Shown: piece after piece, positions 1-6,051 of the stretch | Numbering within the stretch: the stretch's first letter is position 1 | How the letters are laid out: each line of letters begins with the position of its first letter | Notes under the pieces: generated by a model | Database searches by the model: none | What the model was told of the DNA's origin: nothing | The model's input: the letters and a program-made list of their open reading frames with translations, nothing else | Assembly (NCBI GenBank): GCA_947068385.1 | Contig: CAMTBF010000116.1 | Location: forward strand, 1-9,060 | Source of the DNA: an uncultured Lachnospiraceae bacterium | GTDB lineage: Bacteria; Bacillota; Clostridia; Lachnospirales; Lachnospiraceae | DNA: 9,060 bases | Direction of reading: 5' to 3' | Position numbers and translations under genes: made by a program

Positions 1-1098
1 CCATGTCTGCCAATATCCCACCTTGTCATCCTGATGCTTCGCGTCCACCTCGCTGTATGTGGTGACAAAGGCATCCACGTTCATCAGCCCCTCCTCGTAC
101 AGCTTGCGCATGAAGTGGAGATACGCTTTATAATTCTCCGTGGTGTCCCCAAGCACTATAGCATTGTCGTCCTGCGGCATCAGATAATATGCTTCGCTTT
201 GCCCAAAAATGCCAAAGGACCACAGAATCGGCATATCCGGCCAGAAGACGGTGTCCGCCCGACCCATGGGGATCTCATCCGTAGGGTCGCCATTGCCGTT
301 GGCATCCTGTTCCTTGAATGCCTTCAGCACATTGTAGAACTCCTCCAGCGTCTTGGGCTCCTCCAGGTTCAGGTTGTCCAGCCATTTTTTAGATAGATAA
401 ATAGGGCGGACCATGCTGTATTCCGAGCTGGCCGTCAATGTGGAGAACGCGTAGATGCTCCCGTCCTCGCTGGTAATCGTGGCCTCATATTCCGGATATT
501 CCTCCATCCGTTTCTTCAAGTTCGGCATGATGTCAAGATATTGGCTGAAATCCAAAAGGTATCCGTCTTTTCCATATTTATCCACATCTATGGAGCTCAT
601 GTCGGCGTATGCGATCAAATCCGGCATCTCGTCGGAGGCCATCATCAGCGTCAGCTTGGAGGGCCACTGCTCCAGGTCATAGGCGCTCACGTCGAAGCGG
701 ATGCCCAGCCTTTTTTCGTACTCCTTGAACTGATCCGTGGATGCGAAGTCCGTGGTGTACTGGCCGGCCACGTAGCGCGCCGCAAGGCTCAGGGTGATGG
801 TCTCCTCGGATATCCTGCCGAATTCCCCGGACTCCTCCCCGGCTCCGCTGCCCTCCCCCTCCGCAGCCGCGCCGTCCGCGCTGCCGCCTTCACTGGCCTG
901 TGCCGTATCCTGGGCTTCCTCCCCGCCGCTCTCCTGCTCCCCCTCGGATTCCGCGGCCTGGCTCTCCGCGGCCTGGCTTTCCTTGCCCTCGCCGGACTGG
1001 CCTGCGCCGCTTCCCCCGTCCTGTCCGCAGCCTGTCAGCGCGCCGCACACCATGGCGGCGGCCAGAAGCACGCTCAGCATATTCTTTCTTCTCTTCAT
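1..1098 (-). CDS. Extracellular sugar-binding lipoprotein of an ABC importer (LplA-type), 3' end missing
   Basis: Solute-binding protein that would capture an oligosaccharide or sugar outside the membrane and deliver it to the two permeases encoded upstream. 366 residues are visible and the frame is open to the left edge, so the C-terminus is missing (full-length family members are roughly 500-580 residues). The start is the ATG at 1098, preceded by GGAGGAG (1104-1110) with 5-base spacing. A basic N-terminus and hydrophobic stretch end in a lipobox L-T-G-C with the lipidated Cys at 24. Residues 25-92 are a long acidic Gly/Ser/Glu/Ala/Gln linker. The folded domain follows: a motif around 151-162 (MMASDEMPDLI) and an Asp/Asn-rich loop at 265-277 (DANGNGDPTDEIP) are typical of LplA-type binding proteins. 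It is last of three genes in the visible operon, 88 bases after the second permease. The substrate cannot be told from sequence. Confidence 0.93.
   Translation of the reverse strand, partial: MKRRKNMLSVLLAAAMVCGALTGCGQDGGSGAGQSGEGKESQAAESQAAESEGEQESGGEEAQDTAQASEGGSADGAAAEGEGSGAGEESGEFGRISEETITLSLAARYVAGQYTTDFASTDQFKEYEKRLGIRFDVSAYDLEQWPSKLTLMMASDEMPDLIAYADMSSIDVDKYGKDGYLLDFSQYLDIMPNLKKRMEEYPEYEATITSEDGSIYAFSTLTASSEYSMVRPIYLSKKWLDNLNLEEPKTLEEFYNVLKAFKEQDANGNGDPTDEIPMGRADTVFWPDMPILWSFGIFGQSEAYYLMPQDDNAIVLGDTTENYKAYLHFMRKLYEEGLMNVDAFVTTYSEVDAKHQDDKVGYWQTW
951..980 (-). repeat. Two-copy 15-base tandem repeat in the lipoprotein linker
   Basis: Bases 951-965 and 966-980 are the same 15-mer with one mismatch. 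On the minus strand they encode a repeated E-S-Q-A-A block at about residues 40-49 of the sugar-binding lipoprotein. The repeat is in frame and lies in the disordered linker after the lipid anchor, so copy-number change would alter only tether length. Confidence 0.7.
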
Positions 1099-1134
1099 TT
1101 TAGCTCCTCCATTCTTATCGTTTTGAGATTGACT

Positions 1135-1164
1135 TTCCTTCGGCTTTCTTTTGGTTCCTTCGGC
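1135..1164 (-). repeat. 10-base direct repeats in the permease-lipoprotein spacer
   Basis: The 10-mer TTCCTTCGGC (plus-strand reading) occurs at 1135-1144 and again at 1155-1164, 20 bases apart. They lie in the purine-rich (minus strand) 88-base spacer between the second permease stop and the lipoprotein start. No hairpin or T-tract terminator is seen. The significance is unknown, and they may simply be low-complexity purine sequence. Confidence 0.4.
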
Positions 1165-1186
1165 CCTGCCGCTTCCTTCCTCCTTC

Positions 1187-2101
1187 CTAGCCCTTAATGG
1201 AGCCGATCATCACGCCCTTTTCAAAGAACTTCTGTAATTTCGGGTAGATCAGCATCATCGGCAGCGTGGCCACGATGATCACGCAATATTTCACCAGGTT
1301 GGCGGACTTGGCCGCCTCCTGCATGATCCGGATCTGTTCCTGGGTCATTTCCGCCTGGTTGCCTATCTGGTTCATCACCTTGCTGTCCAGCAGGATCTCC
1401 CGCAGGAACATCTGCAGGGGATATTTCTTCCTGTCGTCCAGATAGATCATGGCGTTGAAATAGGAATTCCAGTGCCCCACCCCGTAGTACAGCCCCATCA
1501 CCGCCACGATGGCCTTGGACAGGGGCATGACGATCCTGGAGAAGATGCCGAAGTCGCTGCAGCCGTCTATCCTGGCCGCGTCCGTCAGCTCCCCGGGAAT
1601 CGTATTGGCGAAGAACGTCCGGGCCACGATCATATTATAGACGGAAAGCGCGCCGTCGATGATCATGATCAGCCTGGTGTTCACCAGCCCGAAGGATTTC
1701 ATGTTCAGGTATCCCGGGATCAGCCCCCCGCCCACATACATGGTGACCATGAACACCACCATCAGGCCATTCCGCCCTACCAGATCCTCCCTGGACAGCG
1801 CATAGGCGCAGGGCAGCGTCACCGCCAGGTTCAGCAGGGTGCCCGCCACGGTATACAGGACCGTGTTGGCGTACCCCATCCATATCTCCTTGTACTGGAA
1901 CACGAACTCATAGCCCTCCAGCGTGAACCCTATGGGCCACAGCACCAGCTCCCCTGCCATGACCGCGTCCGGATCGCTGAAGGAAGAGCTGATCACGTAC
2001 AGGATTGGATACAGCTCCACACAGAAGAACAGGAACAGGATGACCGTCACGCATATCTGGAAGAAACCGCTCCCGCTCATGTACCGTCTCAAAGCTTTCA
2101 T
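1187..2101 (-). CDS. Carbohydrate ABC transporter permease, LplC/MalG type
   Basis: Inner membrane-spanning subunit of a carbohydrate importer (binding-protein-dependent transport inner membrane component, CUT1-type, LplC/YtcP branch). It is 304 residues, the usual family length. Hydrophobic segments are seen at about 15-35, 73-97, 113-133, 142-162, 195-215 and 268-288, giving six membrane spans. The EAA loop that contacts the ATPase is at about 171-193 (E-L-T-D-A-A-R-I-D-G, then G and a terminal M-P). The C-terminus ends in the family-typical K-F-F-E-K-G-V-M-I-G-S-I-K-G. The ATG at 2101 follows a purine-rich GGGGTGG ribosome site. It lies 34 bases after the LplB-type gene and before the binding protein, so all three are probably co-transcribed. 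The partner ATPase is not in the window. Confidence 0.95.
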   Translation of the reverse strand: MKALRRYMSGSGFFQICVTVILFLFFCVELYPILYVISSSFSDPDAVMAGELVLWPIGFTLEGYEFVFQYKEIWMGYANTVLYTVAGTLLNLAVTLPCAYALSREDLVGRNGLMVVFMVTMYVGGGLIPGYLNMKSFGLVNTRLIMIIDGALSVYNMIVARTFFANTIPGELTDAARIDGCSDFGIFSRIVMPLSKAIVAVMGLYYGVGHWNSYFNAMIYLDDRKKYPLQMFLREILLDSKVMNQIGNQAEMTQEQIRIMQEAAKSANLVKYCVIIVATLPMMLIYPKLQKFFEKGVMIGSIKG

Positions 2102-2135
2102 ATCATTTCCACCCCTTCCCCGGATTCTCCATTTT

Positions 2136-3065
2136 CTAAAACAGCCCTGTCTTCGTGACTTTTTTCGACAACTGGTTTGCCGATATCAGGATGATGCAGT
2201 TGACCACCGTATTGAACAGGCCCGCCGCGGTGGAGAAGGAAAAATCCGACTGCACCAGCCCCACCTTGTACACATAGGTGGATATGATCTCCGAGCCGGT
2301 GAGGTTGCTGCTGGTCTGGAGCAGGTACGCCTTCTCATACCCCACGCTGAGCAGGGAGCCGCACTGCAGGATGAACATCACCAGGATCGTGGGCAGGATC
2401 ACCGGCAGGTTCACATGCCATATCTTCTGGAGCCTGGTGGCCCCGTCCATGTCCGCCGCCTCCAGGAGGGACCTGTCCACGCCGGACAGCGCCGCGAAGT
2501 AGATGACGGAGCTCCATCCCGTGCCCTGCCAGACCCCGCTGAGCACGTACACCCATTTGAACAGCCCCGCCTCCTGCATGAAGAACACCGACTCCATCCC
2601 CAGGGCGTTCAGCAGCTTGTTGACGATGCCGGTGGTGGGGCTCAAGAACATGGCCACCATGCCGCACATGACCACCATGGAGATGAAATGGGGCGCATAG
2701 GAAAAGGTCTGTACCATGTTCCGGAACTTCGTGCTCTTCACCTCATTCAGGAGCAATGCCAGCATGATCGGAATGGGGAATCCGATCACCAGGCTCAGCA
2801 GGCTGATCGTCAGCGTGTTCTTTAAGATGATCGGAAACCAGTAGGAGCTGAAGAGCCGCTGGAAGTTCTTGAAGCCCACCCAGGGGCTGGCCAGTATCCC
2901 CTTCTTTAAGCTGTAGTCCTTGAACGCTATCAGGATGCCGTACATAGGCTTGTACGCGAACAGCACTATATATATCAGCGCTGGCAGCATCAGCACGTAC
3001 AGCTGCCAGCATCTGCCGATCCGCCTGAGGGCACCCGCCTTTCCCTTTCTCTTCCTTTGCACCAT
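2136..3065 (-). CDS. Carbohydrate ABC transporter permease, LplB type
   Basis: First gene of the leftward sugar-uptake operon and partner permease of the LplC-type protein. The protein is 309 residues from the ATG at 3065. A 314-residue reading from a TTG at 3080 is possible, but it would place the strong GGAGGAGG ribosome site inside the coding region, so the ATG is preferred. The N-terminus is basic (V-Q-R-K-R-K-G-K). The first membrane span at about 22-40 is followed by the family hallmark K-P-M-Y-G-I-L-I-A-F-K-D-Y at 39-51. Further spans are at about 80-108, 126-142, 172-192, 224-240 and 278-298. The EAA loop is at about 202-221 (E-A-A-D-M-D-G, ending N-L-P). Family knowledge: LplB/LplC pairs work with a lipoprotein and usually use an ATPase encoded elsewhere. 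Confidence 0.95.
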   Translation of the reverse strand: MVQRKRKGKAGALRRIGRCWQLYVLMLPALIYIVLFAYKPMYGILIAFKDYSLKKGILASPWVGFKNFQRLFSSYWFPIILKNTLTISLLSLVIGFPIPIMLALLLNEVKSTKFRNMVQTFSYAPHFISMVVMCGMVAMFLSPTTGIVNKLLNALGMESVFFMQEAGLFKWVYVLSGVWQGTGWSSVIYFAALSGVDRSLLEAADMDGATRLQKIWHVNLPVILPTILVMFILQCGSLLSVGYEKAYLLQTSSNLTGSEIISTYVYKVGLVQSDFSFSTAAGLFNTVVNCIILISANQLSKKVTKTGLF

Positions 3066-3070
3066 CCGTA

Positions 3071-3078
3071 CCTCCTCC
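3071..3078 (-). promoter_or_regulatory. Ribosome binding site deciding the LplB-type permease start
   Basis: GGAGGAGG on the minus strand, 5 bases ahead of the ATG at 3065. It is a near-perfect Shine-Dalgarno sequence and is the reason for rejecting the upstream TTG at 3080. Confidence 0.8.
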
Positions 3079-3101
3079 AATCGCTGTTTTTTGATGGATT
3101 C

Positions 3102-3130
3102 ATATTAGCAAACAAAGTTGACTATCTCAA
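3102..3130 (-). promoter_or_regulatory. Sigma-A-type promoter for the sugar ABC operon
   Basis: On the minus strand, -35 TTGAGA (3125-3130, 5 of 6 to consensus) and -10 TAATAT (3102-3107, 4 of 6) are separated by exactly 17 bases. The expected start of transcription is near 3095, giving a leader of about 30 bases before the ATG at 3065. Position and spacing fit well. The prediction rests on sequence only. Confidence 0.5.
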
Positions 3131-3146
3131 GGCCCAATATTTGGCC
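3131..3146. promoter_or_regulatory. Imperfect palindrome abutting the leftward -35, possible operator
   Basis: GGCC-CAATATTT-GGCC is a 16-base dyad with a single mismatched pair around an AATATT centre. It directly touches the -35 box of the sugar operon promoter, a usual place for a regulator. It does not match a CcpA cre site. The binding protein is unknown. Confidence 0.3.
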
Positions 3147-3285
3147 GCGGTACGGCATCCTGTACAAAAAATCGACCCATTCCGCGCTTTTTCCGCCATT
3201 TTCCCCGGGCGCACTGCAACTTCTGCACCCCCGGCAGCGGGTGGAGGGCCAAAATTGCATCGCGGCATCTATCGTTCCATGCTCC

Positions 3286-3295
3286 GGAAGCTTCC
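3286..3295. promoter_or_regulatory. 10-base palindrome upstream of the regulator promoter
   Basis: GGAAGCTTCC is a perfect 10-base palindrome, 9 bases upstream of the -35 at 3305. It is nested inside a wider pair of arms, ATGCT (3279-3283) and AGCAT (3301-3305). This could be an operator for the response regulator gene, but palindromes of this size also occur by chance. Confidence 0.25.
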
Positions 3296-3304
3296 ACAAA
3301 AGCA

Positions 3305-3333
3305 TTGCTAAATGGACTCTTTTCGCATATAAT
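3305..3333 (+). promoter_or_regulatory. Sigma-A-type promoter for the two-component genes
   Basis: TTGCTA (3305-3310, 4 of 6) and a perfect TATAAT (3328-3333) are separated by 17 bases. Transcription would begin near 3340, giving a leader of about 100 bases before the response regulator start at 3444. This promoter would give basal expression of regulator and kinase independently of the inducible transporter promoter at 5213-5221. Confidence 0.6.
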
Positions 3334-3369
3334 GTATGTACCGGGCAAAAATGGAGGAAAGACAATCCT

Positions 3370-3381
3370 TCCGGATCCGGA
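3370..3381 (+). promoter_or_regulatory. Perfect 12-base palindrome in the regulator leader
   Basis: TCCGGATCCGGA is fully self-complementary. It lies about 30 bases into the predicted leader of the response regulator transcript. It could act as DNA (an operator) or as part of an RNA hairpin, since flanking CTT and AAG can extend the stem across a small bulge. No T-run follows, so it is not an intrinsic terminator. Confidence 0.3.
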
Positions 3382-3443
3382 GAAGATAAGGGGAATTTTA
3401 GCAAAAAGGCAGCAATGTCAAATCCCAGAACGCGGAGATTTTC

Positions 3444-4115
3444 ATGGACAGAATCCTTATCATAGAAGACGATGCCCTGATACAGGAGGAGCTTGCGACC
3501 CTTCTGTCCAATCAGGGCTATAGGGCGTGCTGCGTCACCGATTTCCGGGACGTCCCCCGGCAGGTGCGGGAGGCGTCGCCCGATTTGATCCTGCTGGACG
3601 TGAACCTGCCGGGGCAGGACGGCTACCGGCTCTGTACCGCCATCCGCAGCTTTTCCACGGTGCCCATCCTGTTCCTCACAGGCCGGGATACCGCCATGGA
3701 CGAGCTCCAGGCCCTGACTTTGGGCGGGGACGACTATGTCTCCAAGCCCTATAACATCCCCGTGCTGCTGGCCAGAATCGGCCTGCTGCTCAGACGGCGC
3801 GGCCCCGCCGCCCAGGCCGGCCCCTGTCCCATGGAGCACAAGGGCATCCGGCTGGACACGGTGGCGGGGACGCTGGCCCGGGACGGCCGGGTGGTCTCCC
3901 TGACCAAAACGGAGCTGAAGATCATGTATCTCCTCTTCCGGCATCCGGGGGAGATTGTCCCCAGGATGGACATCATAGAATACCTGTGGGACAATGAGAT
4001 CCACACCGATGACAACACCTTAAGCGTGAACGTCATGCGCCTGCGGGAGAAGCTGCGGACGCTGGGGGCGGAGGATTTCATCCAGACCAGGAGGGGGATG
4101 GGGTACCAGATATGA
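3444..4115 (+). CDS. bceR: OmpR/PhoB-family response regulator of a Bce-type module
   Basis: Cytoplasmic DNA-binding regulator that would be phosphorylated by the adjacent kinase and switch on the downstream ABC transporter. It has 223 residues, the normal size. The receiver domain (about 1-115) has the acidic pocket E8-D9-D10, phosphoacceptor D52 (in L-L-D-V-N-L-P-G), conserved T79 and K101 (in S-K-P-Y). The winged-helix effector domain spans about 130-223, with T-K-T-E-L-K-I near its start, the recognition helix region D-D-N-T-L-S-V-N-V-M-R-L-R-E-K-L, and the wing R-R-G-M-G-Y. The ATG at 3444 has GGAG 7 bases upstream. The stop overlaps the kinase start by four bases (ATGA), indicating translational coupling. 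Assignment to the BceR/GraR/VirR group rests on similarity and on the neighbouring kinase and ABC genes. The true orthologue name is uncertain. Confidence 0.95.
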   Translation: MDRILIIEDDALIQEELATLLSNQGYRACCVTDFRDVPRQVREASPDLILLDVNLPGQDGYRLCTAIRSFSTVPILFLTGRDTAMDELQALTLGGDDYVSKPYNIPVLLARIGLLLRRRGPAAQAGPCPMEHKGIRLDTVAGTLARDGRVVSLTKTELKIMYLLFRHPGEIVPRMDIIEYLWDNEIHTDDNTLSVNVMRLREKLRTLGAEDFIQTRRGMGYQI

Positions 4116-5179
4116 AGCTTTCCGATTATATATATGAAGTCAAAGGAGTCCTGCTGGCGTGTTTCGCGGGCGGGCTGTTCTTTACGCTTATCCTGGCCGC
4201 CTTCGGGCTCAGCGCGGCGCAGCTTGCGCTGCTTTGGATCTGCTTCTGTCTCATCCTTTTCCCCACCCTTCTGCTCTGCTGGCGAAAGAAGCACAGGCGG
4301 CTGTCCTACCTGTCGGACACCCTCCAGGCGCTGGAGCCGAAATATCTGCTGGCCGAAATCGCCGATGCCCCGGACTCCGCCCTGGAGCAGGTCTACTTCC
4401 GGCTGCTTAGGACGGCCCTGAAATCCATGACGGACCAGGTGGCGGCCTCTCAGCGCCAGGCCCGGGAATACCAGGAATTCCTGGAGCAGTGGGTGCATGA
4501 GATCAAGCTGCCGGTGACAGGCATCCAGCTTCTCTGCGAGAACAACAAGACGGACATCACCCGGAAGGTCCTGGCCCAGACCCAGCGCATGGGCCAGGAT
4601 GTGGAAAAGGTGCTGTTCTACGCCCGCCTGGGCAGCGCGGAGAAGGACTGCCTCATCCGGGAAATCCCCCTGCGGGACTGCGTCATGGACGTGCTGGCCA
4701 GGAACCGGCAGCTCCTGATAGAGAGCGGCGCAAGCGTCCACACCGACGTGGCCCACAGCGTGCGCTCCGACCCCCGGTGGCTGTCCTTCCTCCTGACGCA
4801 GGTCATCTCCAACAGCCTGAAATACCGAAGCGAAAGGCCCCTGGCCCTGGACATCGCCTCCCGGGAGGCAGACGGCTGCGTGGTGCTGTCCGTCACCGAC
4901 AACGGGCTGGGCATCCGGCCCAGCGAGCTCCCCCGCGTCTTCGACAAGGGCTTCGTGGGCAGCAACGGCCGGGGCACAGGCGCAGGTTCCACCGCCTCCG
5001 GCATGGGGGCTGCCACTGGTACAGGGGCTGCCACCAGTATGGGGGGTGCCACCGGCATAGGGCTGTACCTCTGCGCCGGGCTCTGCGAACGGCTCGGCAT
5101 CGGGATACAGGCGGAATCGAACTGGAACCGGTCTACCACTATCCGCCTTTATTTTAATCTGACAAAACTGTCACACTAA
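4112..5179 (+). CDS. bceS: Intramembrane-sensing histidine kinase, BceS type, with expanded ATP lid
   Basis: Membrane kinase with 355 residues. Two N-terminal spans (about 12-33 and 37-56) are joined by only a few residues, so there is no extracellular sensor domain. Kinases of this design (BceS/GraS) receive the signal from their partner ABC transporter. The H box holds phosphoacceptor H129 (Q-W-V-H-E-I-K-L-P). The N box has N234 (V-I-S-N-S-L-K-Y-R), the G1 box is D263-N-G-L-G267, the F box is at about 275-281 (R-V-F-D-K-G-F), and the G2 box is T-G-I-G-L-Y-L at 314-320. Between N-G-R (285-287) and the G2 box lie about 25 Gly/Ala/Thr/Ser/Met residues that relatives do not normally have, encoded by an 18-base tandem repeat. 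All catalytic motifs are intact, so it is probably active. It overlaps the regulator gene by four bases. Confidence 0.95.
   Translation: MKLSDYIYEVKGVLLACFAGGLFFTLILAAFGLSAAQLALLWICFCLILFPTLLLCWRKKHRRLSYLSDTLQALEPKYLLAEIADAPDSALEQVYFRLLRTALKSMTDQVAASQRQAREYQEFLEQWVHEIKLPVTGIQLLCENNKTDITRKVLAQTQRMGQDVEKVLFYARLGSAEKDCLIREIPLRDCVMDVLARNRQLLIESGASVHTDVAHSVRSDPRWLSFLLTQVISNSLKYRSERPLALDIASREADGCVVLSVTDNGLGIRPSELPRVFDKGFVGSNGRGTGAGSTASGMGAATGTGAATSMGGATGIGLYLCAGLCERLGIGIQAESNWNRSTTIRLYFNLTKLSH
4973..5062 (+). repeat. 18-base tandem repeat in the kinase ATP lid
   Basis: Three 18-base units (5000-5017, 5018-5035, 5036-5053) are pairwise identical at 14 of 18 positions and are followed by a half unit (5054-5062). 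They encode G-M-G-A-A-T, G-T-G-A-A-T, S-M-G-G-A-T and G-I-G. A more degenerate related stretch (G-T-G-A-G-S-T-A-S) precedes them at 4973-4999. The last unit runs into the real G2 box, so the array looks like duplicated copies of the A-T-G-x-G nucleotide-binding motif. Copy-number change would keep the frame. Confidence 0.8.
5160..5173 (+). promoter_or_regulatory. BceR-type operator upstream of the transporter genes
   Basis: TGACA-AAAC-TGTCA is a perfect 5-base inverted repeat with a 4-base spacer. It matches the TnACA-N4-TGTnA form known for binding sites of BceR-like regulators (close to the VirR and GraR boxes). It overlaps the last codons of the kinase gene and lies 42 bases upstream of the -10 of the transporter promoter, an activator-type position. 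Confidence 0.6.
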
Positions 5180-5212
5180 ATCAACAGACATCTATACCTC
5201 CCGTCCATTCCA

Positions 5213-5221
5213 TGTTATAAA
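5213..5221 (+). promoter_or_regulatory. Extended -10 promoter of the transporter genes
   Basis: TG-T-TATAAA gives an extended -10 (TG at 5213-5214, TATAAA at 5216-5221). The bases 16-18 upstream do not resemble a -35, which is typical of promoters that need an activator. Together with the inverted repeat at 5160-5173 this suggests induction of the ABC genes by the response regulator, separately from the two-component genes. Confidence 0.5.
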
Positions 5222-5256
5222 GTAATAGGGAATCCAAAATAGGAGGTCAATCAAGA

Positions 5257-6051
5257 ATGGACAGATACAGCAATAGCAAGAATCATCGCCAGCCCCCTCT
5301 CCTCTCGGTAGAATCCGTGGACAAATACTACGGCTCCCCCCAGTCCGTGACCAAGGCCCTGGACCAGCTGGACTTCCGCGTCCAGCCCGGGGAGCACATC
5401 GCCGTCATGGGCGCCTCCGGCTCCGGCAAGACCACCCTCTTAAACTGCATCTCCACCATCGACACCGTAAGCTCCGGCCACATCCTCTTAGAGGGCCGGG
5501 ACATCACCGCCATCCCCCCGGCGGACATCGCGGCCTTCCGCCGGGAGTCCCTGGGCTTCGTGTTCCAGGAGTTCAACCTGCTGGACACATTGACCCTGGA
5601 GGAGAACATGGCCCTGCCCCTGACCGTCCGGGAGCTGCATCCGTCGGAAATCCGCGCAAAAGTACGCGCCCTGGCGGACAGGCTCGGCCTGTCGGAGGCC
5701 CTGGGGAAGTTCCCCTGGCAGGTATCCGGGGGCCAGAAGCAGCGCTGCGCCTTCGCCCGGGCCGTGATCGGGGAGCCGAAGCTGATCCTGGCGGACGAGC
5801 CCACGGGGGCCCTGGATTCCGCCTCCGCCCGGATCCTCCTGGAGATCATGTACCGCTTCCACCGGGAGTCCCTCGCCACCATCCTGATGGTGACCCACGA
5901 CGCCTTCAGCGCCAGCTTCGCGGAGCGCATCCTGTTCCTGAAGGACGGACGGATCTTCAACGAAATCCTCAAAGGCGAGAAGCAGCGGGAAACCTTCTAC
6001 CAGGAGATCCTGGACGTGCTCTGCGTGCTGGGAGGTGAGCGGCCATGCTGA
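5257..6051 (+). CDS. bceA: ATPase of a Bce-type peptide-antibiotic ABC transporter
   Basis: Cytoplasmic nucleotide-binding subunit that powers the FtsX-type permease encoded next. It has 264 residues. Motifs in order: Walker A G-A-S-G-S-G-K-T-T at 52-60, Q-loop Q104 within F-V-F-Q-E-F-N-L-L-D-T-L-T-L (a hallmark of BceA-type ATPases), signature V-S-G-G-Q at 156-160, Walker B L-I-L-A-D-E at 176-181, D-loop A-L-D at 185-187, and switch H214. All are intact. The ATG at 5257 is preceded by AGGAGG (5241-5246) at 10-base spacing, and the gene follows the kinase by 77 bases holding the predicted operator and promoter. The C-terminus overlaps the permease start by seven bases, so the two are translated together. 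Family knowledge: such transporters free lipid II-cycle targets from bacitracin-, nisin- or mersacidin-like peptides. The actual peptide here is unknown. Confidence 0.97.
   Translation: MDRYSNSKNHRQPPLLSVESVDKYYGSPQSVTKALDQLDFRVQPGEHIAVMGASGSGKTTLLNCISTIDTVSSGHILLEGRDITAIPPADIAAFRRESLGFVFQEFNLLDTLTLEENMALPLTVRELHPSEIRAKVRALADRLGLSEALGKFPWQVSGGQKQRCAFARAVIGEPKLILADEPTGALDSASARILLEIMYRFHRESLATILMVTHDAFSASFAERILFLKDGRIFNEILKGEKQRETFYQEILDVLCVLGGERPC

Larger units (their letters stand above)
3066..3443. other. Divergent intergenic regulatory region
   Basis: These 378 bases between the leftward sugar operon and the rightward Bce-type module contain no convincing gene. They hold a leftward promoter (3102-3130), a rightward promoter (3305-3333), and palindromes at 3131-3146, 3286-3295 and 3370-3381. 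The stretch from about 3147 to 3285 shows nothing I can assign. Confidence 0.7.

Noticed and set aside
541..1197. Open frame of 218 codons on the plus strand
   Set aside because: It is antisense to the lipoprotein gene, which has a lipobox, ribosome site and family motifs; the plus-strand frame has low-complexity Ala/Leu/Pro composition and no start context.
1472..2825. Long plus-strand open frames (1472-2158 and 1923-2825)
   Set aside because: They are His/Gln/Arg-rich translations opposite the two permease genes, with no recognisable domain; they are high-GC shadows.
3415..3465. Possible 16-codon leader peptide overlapping the response regulator start
   Set aside because: It has only a weak AAGG upstream and no repeated or rare codons suggesting attenuation. 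It is probably a chance frame.
3105..4756. Long minus-strand open frames (3105-4004 and 3749-4756) opposite the regulator and kinase
   Set aside because: The plus strand encodes intact receiver, winged-helix and kinase motifs there. The antisense frames lack domains and ribosome sites.
5207..5233. ATTCC/GGAAT arms flanking the transporter -10
   Set aside because: Five-base arms 17 bases apart are expected by chance, and the better-supported operator is the dyad at 5160-5173.
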